Below, one piece after another: positions 47,530 to 59,300 of a DNA stretch of 64,000 bases. Position 1 is the stretch's first letter. The number at the start of each line of letters is the position of its first letter. The translations under genes and the position numbers were made by a program. Source of the stretch: Ancistrus triradiatus (Eukaryota > Chordata > Actinopteri > Siluriformes > Loricariidae); the NCBI GenBank assembly GCA_025084515.1, contig JAJAGP010000092.1:336001-400000 (forward strand), written 5' to 3'. A model generated the notes under the pieces. That model worked only from the letters and a program-made list of their open reading frames with translations, made no database searches and had not been told where the DNA came from.

Positions 47530-48096
47530 AGCGTCCTGTTGACGTCATCCTCATCTGGGTTGTGTAGTTTTTCGTAATTAAAGGCGGTGCTTTTTTCAGC
47601 AGTGGATCGTTAGAAAGTCAAAGCATATGCTGTGCTATACTTTAACAAGAGATGCAAGTAAAACATATAGACTTTTGAAACTGTGTGTTATTACACAACT
47701 CAAATACGTGTTTATTTCGATTTCAGCACATGGTCACGCGCTCCCTGTCAGGCATGGAGCTCGTGATTCTCCGTCACGTGACCGGTTCAGGAGTCTGGCG
47801 TGCAGATGGCTACAGTGTGTGTAAACAATAATCTTAGCTTAATAATGCTGAGCTTTAAATCAGCCTTATCCGGTACAGTGTAGATAGACTCCAATTTCTT
47901 ACAGAAATAACGATAATGAGTCAGAATAATAATCTGTAGATTAAAAAAAGGCTTCTGCTATTTTTTGCTAGCTACTTCACTATGTATGTCCAAAGAAAGC
48001 CTGTAGTTTAAATGTGTATTTAGGCTCTTGACTGGAAGCTGGCTGTGTTTTATTATGGATCACTAACCATCACTCCGACTCTCCACAAGTGAAAAG
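47530..48096 (+). promoter_or_regulatory. Putative flcn promoter and non-coding first exon with CLEAR and CRE sites
   Basis: A CpG-richer segment between leng9 copy 2 (start 46395, minus) and flcn. It has a perfect CRE (TGACGTCA, 47540-47547) and a perfect palindromic CLEAR/E-box (GTCACGTGAC, 47773-47782). A strong donor (AAAAG|GTAAGTAAG) at 48096/48097 could end a non-coding exon spliced to the ATG-bearing exon at 53360, which starts right after an acceptor. Known: mammalian FLCN has non-coding 5' exons and is a TFE3/TFEB target. The transcription start is not determined. Confidence 0.55.
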
Positions 48097-48399
48097 GTAA
48101 GTAAGATATAACCTTGTACAGCTCGTACTGCTAAGCTTGGCTTATTTCCATTGTATGCTCGTTTTTCCGTAAGTAAATGAATTCATACACCAACATGTAC
48201 AAATGCCTTTGTAGTGGATTGAACATATTTAGAAATTACAGTACAGGTCGTTCCGTAGCAGTTACTGATACTGAGTGCGTTTAAAAATTATATATATTTA
48301 AATCTATATTCACCCTGAGAAGCCAGCAGCACAAATAGCTCATATCAAGGTTCATTGGTTTCATGTAAGCCCTACTAAAAACATAGCAAAGACAGCATA

Positions 48400-48610
48400 T
48401 GTTGTGTTTTGGATGCTGGTATGCTGATCAAATAGCAGTAAGTGTTCCATGTTGGTCCAAGCGGGTTGGTTTGCTGATTATGCTGGTCTTGTGATGGTTA
48501 GCTGGTGAACTCGAATGATCTTGCTACCCTTGCTACGAAAGCTGGTTGACCAGCAAACCAGGGGCCAAACACAATATTTGCTGGTCCTTTCTGTTTTCCT
48601 AGCAGGGAGA
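48400..48610. repeat. GCTGGT-rich imperfect palindromic repeat
   Basis: Multiple TGCTGGT motifs on the left and ACCAGCAAACCAG on the right can fold back. It resembles a common fish low-copy foldback repeat; the class is unknown. Confidence 0.4.
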
Positions 48611-49116
48611 CATAACCAAATAACTGTGACAATGAAAGGCAGGTGACAATGTCACATCTATAATTAAAATAATAATTACACCAAAATCACCATGAATCTT
48701 TGCTTTCATTATCTGGTGGGACCCATTTGAGCAGCAGTATCTTCAACTACATGTTTTCGGTAACTCTTGATTAGCCCTGCACATGAACTACTTCCACCAC
48801 ATTACTACTGGATTAAGGTCAGCATTTTAATTTAGCCATTCCAAAAACATTAACCTTAATCTTCTTTTACCATTCTTTGGTAGAACAGCTTGTGTGTGTG
48901 TAGACTTGCTGTCTTGCTGCATGACCCATATTCTCTTGATATCCAGTTCACAGGCCAATGTCCTGATGTTTTCCTTTACAATTTGTGGCTATAATTTAGA
49001 TGTCTGTTCTGTCAGTGATGGCACGCTGTCCTGGCCCAGATGCAGCAAAACAGGACCAAAGTACCACCATAATGATAGTACTACTGCCATGTTTCACAGA
49101 TGGGATAAGGTTCTTA

Positions 49117-50711
49117 CAGTGGTGCTTGAAAGTTTGTGAACCCTTTAGAATTTTCTATTATTTTTCCATAAATATGACCTAAATCATCATCAGATTGTCC
49201 TAAAATTAGATAAAGAGAATCCAGTTAAGCAAATTAGACAAAAATATTATACTTGGTCATTTGTTTATTGAGGAAAATGATCTAATATTATATAGTGGTG
49301 AGTGGCAAAAGTATGTGAGCCTTACTTTCAGTATCTGGTGTGACCCCCCTGTGCAACAATAACTGCAATTAAACGTTTCCTGTAACTGTTGATCAGTCCT
49401 GCACACCGGCTTGGAGGAACCGGCTTTTAGCCCATTCCTCCATACAGAACAGCTTCAGCTCTGGGATGTTGGTGGGTTTCCTCACATTAACTGGTCGCTT
49501 CAGGTCCTTCCACAACATTTTGATTGGTTTATGGTCAGGACTTTGACTTGGCCATTCCAAAACATTAACTTTATTCTCCTTTAACCATTCTTTGGTGGAA
49601 CGACTTGTATGCTTAGGGTCAGTGTTTTGCTGCATGACCCACCTTCTCTTGAGATTCAGTTCATGTCCCTGACATTTTAACTTTAGAATTATTCTGATAT
49701 AATTCAGATCATTGTTCATCAATGATGGCAGGCCGTCCTGGTCCAGATGCAGCAAACACAGGCCCAAACCAATGATACCACCACCATGTTTCACAGATGG
49801 GATAAGGTTCTTATGCTGGAATGCAGTGTTTTCCTTTCTCCAAACATAACACTTTTCTTTTAAACCAAAAAGTTCTATTTTGGTCTAATCCATCCACAAA
49901 AACATTCTTCCAGTAGCCTTCTGGCTTGTCCACGGGATCTTTAGCAAACTGCAGAAAGCAAGCAGCAGCAATGGTTCTTTTTGAAGAGCAGTGACTTTCT
50001 GCTTGCAACCCTGCCATGCACACCATTGTTGTTCAGTGTTCTTCTGATGGTGGACTCATGAACATTAACATTAGCCAATGTGAGAGAGGCCTTCAGTTGC
50101 TTAGAAGTTACCCTTTGGGTCCTTTGTGACCTCGCCAATTATTACACTCCTTGCTCTTGAAGTGATCATTGTTGGTCGACCACTCCTGGGGAGGGTAACA
50201 ATGGACTTCAATTTCCTCCATTTGTACGCAATCTGTCTGACTGTGGATTGGTGGAGACCAATCTCTTTAGAGATGGTTTTGTAACCTTTTCCAGCCTGAT
50301 GAGCATCAACAACTCTTTTTCTGAGGTCCTCAAAAATCTCCTTTGTTCGTGCCATGATACACTTCCACAAACATGTGTTGTGAAGAGCAGACTTTGATAG
50401 ATCCCTGTTCTTTAAATAAAACAGGGTGCCCACTCACACCTGATTGGCATCCTATTGATTGAAAACACCTGACTCTAATTTCACCTTCAAATTAACTGCT
50501 AATCCTAGAGGTTCACATACTTTTGCCACTCACTAATATGTAATATTGGATCATTTTCCTCAATAAATAAATGACCAAGTATAATATTTTTGTCTCATTT
50601 GTTTAACTGGGTTCTCTTTATTTACTTTTAGGACTTGTGTGAAAATCTGATGATGTTTTATGCAGAAATATCCAAAATTCTAAAATGTTCACAAACTTCC
50701 AAGCACCACTG
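49117..50711 (-). mobile_element. Tc1-like transposon, family B, 1595 bp, best preserved copy
   Basis: Ends CAGTGGTGCTTGAAAGTTTG and CTTCCAAGCACCACTG, with TA on both sides. Transposase on the minus strand starts at 50355 (MARTKEIFEDLRKRVVDAHQ). The helix-turn-helix region follows (STVRQIAYKWRK, LPRSGRPT, TKDPKG), then frames 50026-49811 and 49794-49393 with QQNTDPKHTSRSTKEWL and WPSQSPDHKPIKMLWKDLK. Frameshifts separate the three frames and the last catalytic Glu is replaced (PIKM), so it is inactive. Confidence 0.88.
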
Positions 50712-50964
50712 TATGCTGGAATGTAGTGTGTTTCTTTCTCCAGACATAATGCTACTCATTTCAGACTGGTGTCCTTCTTGCAACCCTGCCATGCACACTA
50801 TTATTGTTAAGTGTTCTCCTGAAGGTAGACTTTGGTTACTTAGAAGTTTCCCTGTACACGATCTGTCAGAATATTGATCACTGCCTAGTTCTGTAGTGAT
50901 GATATCGTAAGCTTTTCCAGCTTGATGAGCATTAATAGTTCTGTTCTGAGACCCTCAGATCATT

Positions 50965-51175
50965 TCTTTTTTACATTTACATTTACATTTACAGCATTTA
51001 GCAGACGCCCTTATCCAGAGCGACTTACAATTGGTATAGTTTTACAATCCAAGCAATTGTGGGTTAAGGGTCTTGCTCAAGGACCCAACAGTGGCAGCTT
51101 GGCAGAGGTGGGATTTGAACCCTGGACCTTTTGGTCCAAAGTCCAGTACCTTAACCGCTAGGCTACCACAGTACC
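50965..51175 (-). repeat. tRNA-derived SINE inside the old Tc1 copy
   Basis: Minus orientation: (ATTTAC)n tail on the left, GGGATTTGAACCCTGGACC (B box complement) and CGCTAGGCTACCACAG at the right end. The flanks continue the family B sequence on both sides. Confidence 0.8.
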
Positions 51176-51239
51176 ATTTTTTCATGCCATGATGCAGTTC
51201 CACGAACATATGCTGTGAAGAAATCCCTGTATTTGAAAT

Positions 51240-52060
51240 TGTCGCGTTTTTTTGACAGGGTTCATTCAGTTCACTTCAAGAAAAATCTCACTCCAGCCGA
51301 ATTGAAGTTCCAGTAGAGAAGCAGACAATTTTATTGCACCCACTCATGAGTACAGGCAATAAGGACAACCACACACCATCGCAGCGATGCGGCGAAGCCA
51401 AAAATCAACTATTCTCCGTTCCGTATATATTGCTCAGTACATTAGGTTCAGACATTGTCATGATTGTTTTCCAACTTTTTAGAACATCTCCTGCCGTGAC
51501 GCCTCCCTTGTACCCACCCTCAGGTCATCCTGACCTGGCAAGTGTGAAGACAACCTTTATCCCAAATTTTAAGTACAGCACATTCAACACACACATAACT
51601 ATGTCCCTAGCACACACACATAACTACGTGAAATTGTTTTGCTTTTTCCTCATTGGTTCATTTTGTTCAACACAGACGAACTCATGTCTGTTGATACTTT
51701 TGGAGCCAGATATAATATTAGTGACAAGGCAGCGCTCCGCTAGGACACCTGTTTGTATCGGTCACCAAACTTAAGTGACCCCTGGGAGTCAAGAACATTC
51801 ACAGGCTTATCTCCATATTATTGTAAGACAGAGACTTGCAGAAAACTACAGCAACACACACACATTACAAAAGGGTAACTGTAGGTTAATCATGACAACC
51901 AATGTGCTTATGCATAATTGTACGGTTACAGAGTTAATATAATTATATAGGAATATATACTGATTAATAAAAGACTGATTAATAATAACAAAATTAACAT
52001 AATTAAGTATGAATATGCTGATTAACACAATAGTATGATTGAAAATCTAGCTCCACAACA
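51240..52060 (-). mobile_element. Solo LTR (about 820 bp)
   Basis: On the minus strand it begins TGTTGTGGAGCTAG and ends AAAAACGCGACA, with an AATAAA signal about 90 bp before the end. It interrupts the old Tc1 copy at a point where flanks read AAAT (left) and CAAT (right), compatible with a diverged 4-bp target duplication. No second LTR or coding region nearby. The retroelement family is not identified. Confidence 0.6.
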
Positions 52061-52184
52061 CAATAAAGTAGTGTGCCCCTTTTAAATATCATTGTCATCC
52101 TGCTGATTGAAAACAACTGGCTGTAATTCAAATCTAATCTAATCCTAGAGGTTCACGTACTTTTGCCCCACACAGGTATATAAC

Positions 52185-52395
52185 GTTATTTCCTTGACAG
52201 CGTCTGGTCATGTTTTTCAACCAATTTCACCAGCAAACCTTTCAATTCATTCACACCATCTGCTAATTTCTTCCTCATAGCATCCCATGCCTGCTCTATA
52301 GGGTTTAGTTCAGGGCTCTTGGAGGGCAAGACTATAATTTTCTTTTTGACAAAGCATTCTTTCAGAATTCTTTTTTTCACCATTGCTTTCTTCAT
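52185..52395 (-). pseudogene. Tc1-like transposase C-terminal fragment, other family
   Basis: The minus strand encodes VLPSKSPELNPIEQAWDAM followed by a Lys-rich end: the D-x-E region of a Tc1 transposase with the intact NPIE motif, but from a family unlike A-E. No ends found. Confidence 0.75.
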
Positions 52396-52987
52396 TGTGA
52401 GGCTGATGGATGGTTGTATTGGGTAATTCTCATCAATGTCTGAAGCAATCCTTTCTGTTGTTTCTCATCTGTTTTTATTTTACTCACATTTAGCCTGTTC
52501 AGTCTCCTGATGGTCTTTTTTGTCTGTCTGTACATTGTCTGCTTTCATTGTTTACGTGCTTTGTCTTTGAACCTTTTTACATTATATCCAGCTGTGGAAG
52601 GAAAATGTTTGCTTATATGGTGAATAGAGTGGACTGGTTTGTGCAGACAGTTGGTTCTGGACCTTTTCTCAAAGCTTCCCTCTTAGCCATTTACAATTAC
52701 TTTTAAAAGGCTGGTTCTAAAGGGGTTTATAGTGAACAGTGTAGTGTAGGCAGTTACCTTTAATTCAGCACTGGTGCCCCTAGCAGAGTACCACAAGTGT
52801 ACCTCTTGTCTGCTTTGGAACAGTGTAGTTGTTGTTTGTATATTTTTAAACACAACAGTCTATTTTCAGGGAAATGTTTTGTTTGAAAAGAGTCTTTTAA
52901 AATAAAATCTAGCTGTTTTCTAATGCAGTGAAATTCATAGACTTGACCTGTATTTGATTTGTAGTACTTTGTCGCTAGTAGTACTTT

Positions 52988-53186
52988 GGACTGTGGTAGC
53001 CTAGCGGGTAAGGTACTGGACTCTGGACCAAAAGGTCCACGGTTCAAATCCCTCATCTGCCAAGCTGCCACTGTTGGGTCCTTGAGCAAGGCCCTTAACC
53101 CACAATTGCTTGCATTGTAAGACTATATCAATTGTAAGTCGCTGTGGATAAGGGCGTCTGCTAAATGCTGTAAATGTAAATGTCGC
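52988..53186 (+). repeat. tRNA-derived SINE
   Basis: GACTGTGGTAGCCTAGCGGG head, box B-like GGTTCAAATCCC, GGTCCTTGAGCAAGGCCC, then GATAAGGGCGTCTGCTAAAT and a (GTAAAT) tail. Lies about 175 bp upstream of the flcn start-codon exon. Confidence 0.8.
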
Positions 53187-53359
53187 CCAAGGCCTATTTA
53201 CAACTGTGAGCAGAATAAAGTAGATCAAATAAAATGCAAAAGCAGATGAAAAAATAGATTAAAAAATGCATTTAAAGCAGGTATATCATGTATTTTGGTA
53301 TATATTCAGCTAGAGGGCAGAAATATATTTCAAATTACATTTGCTTCATAACCTTCCAG

Positions 53360-56300
53360 ATGAATGCTTTGGTTGCCCTTTGTCATTTCTGTGAACTCCA
53401 TGGGCCTCGGACCCTGTTTTGCACCGAGGCTGTTCATCCACCATCGCCTTCACCTCCTCAGCCTGGATCAGCAATCCTCACAGACAGAGAGCGGGAGGCA
53501 GACCGTGATGGAGAGGGTCTCACCATGAAAGCCAACAGCTCAGCCACACCCAGAGCTGACATGTGCGAGGTCAGATTCAGAGCAGTGCTCAACTGCTTCA
53601 GTCCAAACCAATTTGCAGTGCTCTTCTTTTTCTAACGTCTTGCTTTTTTGTTCAGGGCTGTCGTTCCCTCCCTGCGGGTCACCCTGGCTTTGTGAGCATG
53701 GACAGTGAGACAGGAATCCGGTTCCTTAGTCATCAGCACCCACGCCAGCCTCAGTTGTTTAGTGTGGTGCGGCAGGCTTGTGTGCGCAGCCTCAGTTGTG
53801 AGGTAAGCATCTGAGTGTCAATTAAGAAATCCCGTGTGTGTGCGAAAGAGAGTTCAATAAAGAAATCCTGTGGTAACTATTAGGGGTGTAACGATACACT
53901 CTGCTCATGAGTCGATTCACAATACTGATTTTGCAATTCGATTTTCTTACTTTTTTATTTCTGAAGTGTAAACTGCGAAACAAAGCGCCTTTTCTTGAAT
54001 ACGTTCCCTTGCAATTTAAATACACTGAGAGAAGCAGGATGGTCATTTCAACAAATTGCCCACCATCGAGCCGTTCTGACCTAGCTGTTAGGAGGTGTTG
54101 TGAGCAGTGGTTCCATGAGGACACACATAAACAGAGTGAACAGGCTCTTGATGGCCCAGATAGACCACCTTTAGAGAGGATCGATTGATCCACCGACAAG
54201 CACGAGCAGCTCCCACAGTTTCATTGTCCACCATCCAGACACAGGTGGCACCTTCACTACACACCTCTGTCTCTGCCAGGACCCTTTTCAGGTCCTTAGC
54301 AGAAGGAAATTTGTTGTCATGTCATCCATTGCATGTCCTGTCATTGACAGCCAGCCAACGTTGCCTTCATTTGCAGTTTCGTTCTGAACGAGAAACCTGG
54401 ACTGGAACCGTATCATCATTTAGCAACAAATCCAGGTTCTGTTTTTGATCTGATGACAGTCGTGTTCGAGTACAGAGACCTTGTGGTGAGAGCTTCAGTC
54501 CTGCCTTTGCTGTGGAGTGACACAATGTCCCAGCTGCGGGTGTGATGATCTGGGGAGCCAGCACCTACCCCTAGTAGTGACACTGACAGCTCAGTGATAT
54601 GAGCAGGACATCCTTGGGATTTTTCAGAAGGATAATGCTCGTCCACTCACAGCAAGGGTTTCCCAGGAATGTGTCTACCAGATTCCATTCCTTGGCCTGT
54701 CTGGTCACCAGATTTATTCCCAATCATGCATTTATGGGACCAGCTGGGACGCCAGCTTCGGCAACCTGTGAGTTTGGAGGATCTACAGACCCAGCTGTGG
54801 GCAGTGTGTCATAGAGGCATGTCTAACAGTCAGTGATCTCTCACCAAGAGGTACATTACCCAAAAGTAGCCTCAGAGAGCCTTTTTATAGGGCAGTGGTG
54901 GAAGCACTTTCGCTTTTTTTGGTGGAAAGATCCAGTGTCCACAACTGTCATCATTTACATATCTGTTTGCGACCTAACCGCGTGCCGAGTTTTGCAGCAA
55001 TCCGACTTTTCTATTTTGGTGCTTTATTTTGTATGTCAATGTGTGTCATTTTGAATTTAGCTGCACCGTGTATTAAATAACTTGGTCCTTTTTTATTTTT
55101 GAAGACTAGCAATTCAAAATAATGTGTACTTATTACACTTAATGTGCATGGGAGCATGATGTATGATTGCGCCATCTCGTGTTCAAAAAATGCAATTGCA
55201 TCAGATGGCGTAATAAACAGAATGCATGTGGTATCGCTACATCCCTACTAACTATGTAGAATGTAGAAATACAGCAGCAGTTTTCTAGCCTCCCACAGTG
55301 TCGATCCGAGTTCGAGTCCCAGATGTGCCTTCTGACCGTTTCGGGCTGAGAGGGGGAGACCAGATGGGGATCGGGACTGAAACAGGAAAATTAAACTCCC
55401 AGGATGCTGGTGGCTGTACATTTTTGGTTGGTTTGGTTGGTGGTGATTTCTGTTCAGTGACTTTGAGGTGTTTAAAAACACCAGCAGCACTGCTGGGTCT
55501 GATCCACTCCTACCAGCTCAGCTAACACAGCACCACCACATCAGTGTCACTGCAGTGCTGAGAATGGACCAGCACCCAGATAGTACCTTATCTGTGGTGG
55601 TTCTATGGGGGTCCTGACCATTAGAGAACAGAGTAAAGGGGACAAAATATGTAGAGAAACAGATGGACTACAGTCTGTAATTGTAGAAATACAAAGTGCT
55701 TCTATATGGTTTGTGGAACAGATCAAATGGAGAATGAGTATAGAAACAAGGAGGTGTAACTAAACAAATCTGTTTGTGAATTCCTATTCTTTGTGCAGGT
55801 GTGTCCAGGTAGAGAGGGACCCATCTTCTTTGGAGATGAGCAGCACGGCTTTGTTTTCTCTCACACGTTCTTCATCAAAGACAGCCTGGCGCGTGGCTTC
55901 CAGCGCTGGTACAGCATTGTCATAGTAGCCATGGACAGGATCTACCTAATCAACTCCTGGCCTTTCCTGCTACGCCACCTCCGAACCACAATTCAGAGTT
56001 TACAGAGTACAGCACTCAAGGTACTGAGGTTTTACACCATGGACCTCATCACACAGTCTTACCATCTCAGGATTATAACAAAGATCTCAGTTTGCTCAAA
56101 TCAAAATATGTTTTAGTCATTGCTGCAGAACACATTCTCCTGTTAAGTTACACAAGACTGGCCACTTTATTATAGGGACATTTGCCCTTTCGCAACTGGC
56201 GCTTCCCTGAGTGGAAATTAAACCTGCGACCACAGATTGCAGCATAAAATCAAGTGAGCCAGGTTTCTGTGGATCAGTTTCGTTATGAATCCACATTGGA

Positions 56301-59300
56301 ATGGAAAAAGTTTCAGTCATCTGTGCTAGACTAGCCGGGGCCAGTATTTCAAAAACTCATGCAGCGCTGTTGAGAGTGTACCGAGATCGGTGTGCTCGAG
56401 GAACAACATCCAGAGAAAGGGAACCTGTGGACGTAAACAATGTTGTTATTTCTTAACATAGTTGGACTGGTTTACTAAGAGTAGAGCAATAGAGAAAAAA
56501 ATAACCAGTGAGTCAACAAATTAAATTGTTGATTTCAAAAAGCTGATTTTTTTTTTGCAACTTTTTTGGACAGTTTATAATGTAGATACATTTAATTCTA
56601 GGTTACATGTTAACTGACTTGTTCTCTTTGTGACCTTTGAAGGTGTTTGACAGTGAGCAAGGAGTGTGTCCTCAGAGGGCAGTTCGGATGAACAGTGCTT
56701 TTTCACCGGCAGGTTTTCCTCATCAACGCAGTGGCAACGCAGCCCGCTCTCTGACCTCTCTTACCCAGCATCCCAACCTGTGGGACAGCCTGCATGCTTC
56801 ATTCACCTGGTAGTGCACCATAAACATAAGCTCATTAACACAGCCACAGGTCAGTCAGTTAGTTGCAGAGTAAGAGTTCTTTCTCACCTTTTGTATCTTC
56901 TGTGTGCTGCAGGTTGCTAAATGCTTGCGGGAGCAGGCTGACTGAGAAGCTGCTGGAGGGAGCACCTACTGAAGATACACTCGTCCTCATTGAAAGGCAA
57001 ACAGGTTATTGCTCTTCACAGTCATCAAATCCATCATCAGACTGTTCAAATGCATGACAATGTACAGAACAATCACACAGTAAAAATCACACACACTGTA
57101 GAAACCAAATATACAATATACACAAATAAACATACCTCACTGGCTGCACACAACCAAGAGAGAATGAGTCCACTTGAAGAAACACTCATTTCCAGTACAG
57201 GCAATGAAGTATCACATTTTAAACATTTTAAATCTTGAAGCAGACTACAAAGGTTTTGCAGAAAAAATGCGCAGACCGTAACATATAGTGGTGCTTGAAA
57301 GTTTGTGAACCCCTTAGAATTTTCTATATTTCTGCTTAAATATGACCTAAAACATCATCAGATTTTCACACAAGTCCTAAAAGTTGATAAAGAGAACCCA
57401 GTTAAACAAAAGAGACAAAAATATTATACTTGGTCATTTATTTATTTAGGAAAATGATCCAATATTACATATTAGTGAGTGGCAAAAGTATGTGAACCTC
57501 TAGGATTAGCAGTTAATTTGAAGGTGAAATTAGAGTCAGGTGTTTTGAATCAATGGGATGATAATTAGGTGTGAGTGGGCACCCTGTTTTATTTAAAGAA
57601 CAGGAATAATCTCTGAAACCATCTCTGAAGAGTTTGGACTCCAACAATCCACAGTCAGACAGATTGTGTACAAATGGAGGAAATTCAAGACCATTGCTAC
57701 CCTCCCCAGGAGTGGTCGACCAACAAAGATCATTCCAAGAGCAAGGAGTGTTCACATACTTTTGCCAATCATTTTGCTCAATAAATAAATGACCAAGCAT
57801 AATATTTTTGTCTCATTTGTTTAACTGGGTTCTCTTTATCTGCTTTTAGGACTTGTGTGAAAATCTGATGATGTTTTAGGTCATATTTATGCAGAAATAT
57901 AATAGAAATTATAATGTATAAATATAAAGCACCACTACAGTTTGTACATGTTTAGCATGTATTTTATGCAAAGTAAATCAATATTCATGAATTACAAACA
58001 AATTTATTAGGGAGAAAAAAATCCAAAGCTACATGGCCCTGTGTGAAAAAGTGATTGCCCACTAAACCTAATAACTGGTTGGGCCACCAATAGCAGCAAC
58101 AACTGCAACCAAGCGTTTGCGATAACTTGCAATGAGTCTTTTACAGCTTTGTGGAGGAACTTTGGACACTCATCTTTGCCTTTTTAAGGTCATACCACAG
58201 CATCTTAATAGGATTCAGGTCAGGACTTTGACTAGGCCACTCCAAAGTCTTCATTTTGTTTTTCTTCAGCCATTCAGAGGTGGACTTGCTGGTGTGTTTT
58301 GGATCATTGTCCTACTGCAGAACCTAAGTTCGTTACAGCTTGAGGTCACGAACAGATGGCCGGACATTCTCCTTCATTATTTTTTGGTAGGGAGCAAAAT
58401 TCATAGTTCCATTTATCACAGCAAGTCTTCCAGGTCCTGAAGCAGCAAAACAGCCCCAGACCATCACACTACCACCACCATACCACCACTGTTGGTATAA
58501 ATGTTCTTTTTCTGAAATGCTGTGTTACTTTTACACCAGATGTAATGGGACACACCTTCCAAAGAGTTCAACTTTTGTCTCATCAGTCCACAGAATGTTT
58601 TCCCAAAAGTCTTGGGGATCATCAAGATGTGTTCTGGAAAAATTGAGATGAGCTTTAATGTTCTTTTTCTCAGCAGTGGTTTTCGTCTTTGAACTCTGCC
58701 ACGCAGGCCATTTTTGCCCAGTCTCTTTCTTATGGTGGAGTCATGAACACTGACCTTAACTGAGTCAAGTGAGGCCTGCAGTTCTTTGGATGTTGTTGTG
58801 GGGTCTTTTGTGACCTCTTGGATGAGTCATCGCTGCACTCTTGGCGTAATTTTGGTTGGCTGGCCACTCCTGGGAATGTTCAGAACTGTTTCCATGTCAT
58901 TTGTGGATAATGGCTCTCACTGTGGTTTGCTGGAGTCCCAAAGCTTAGAAATGGCTTTAAAACCCTTTCCAGACTGATGGATCTCAATTGTTCCTGAATT
59001 TCTTTGGATCTCGGCATGATGTGCAGCTTTTAAGGATCTTTTGGTGTACTTCATTTTATCAGGCAGGTCCTATTTAAGTGATGTCCTGATTGAGAACAGG
59101 TATGGCAGTAATCACAGTGAACTCTCTCTTAATTATAAACACCTTCATTTAAAAACTGCATTTTGTGTTTACTTGTGTTGTCTTTGACTAATATTTAAAT
59201 TGGTTTGATGTTCCGAAACACTTAAGTGTGACAAACATGCAAAAAAAAGGAGGGGCCAAAGACTTTTTCACACCACTGTAAATAACATTTGTGGCAGTAA

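Larger units (their letters stand above)
48690..52180 (-). mobile_element. Old Tc1-like family B copy split by three later insertions
   Basis: Pieces of one decayed copy lie at 48690-49116, 50712-50964, 51176-51239 and 52061-52180. Joined in order they follow the family B layout (GATGCAGCAAAACAGG and CAGATGGGATAAGGTTCTTA; GCTGGAATGTAGTG; CATGCCATGATGCAGTTCCA; GATTGAAAACAACTGGCTGT; CCTAGAGGTTCACGTACTTT). The interruptions are a younger family B copy, a tRNA-SINE and a solo LTR. Confidence 0.75.

Noticed and set aside
51334..51774. 146-codon plus-strand frame
   Set aside because: It lies inside the solo LTR, antisense to its apparent orientation, and has no protein motif.
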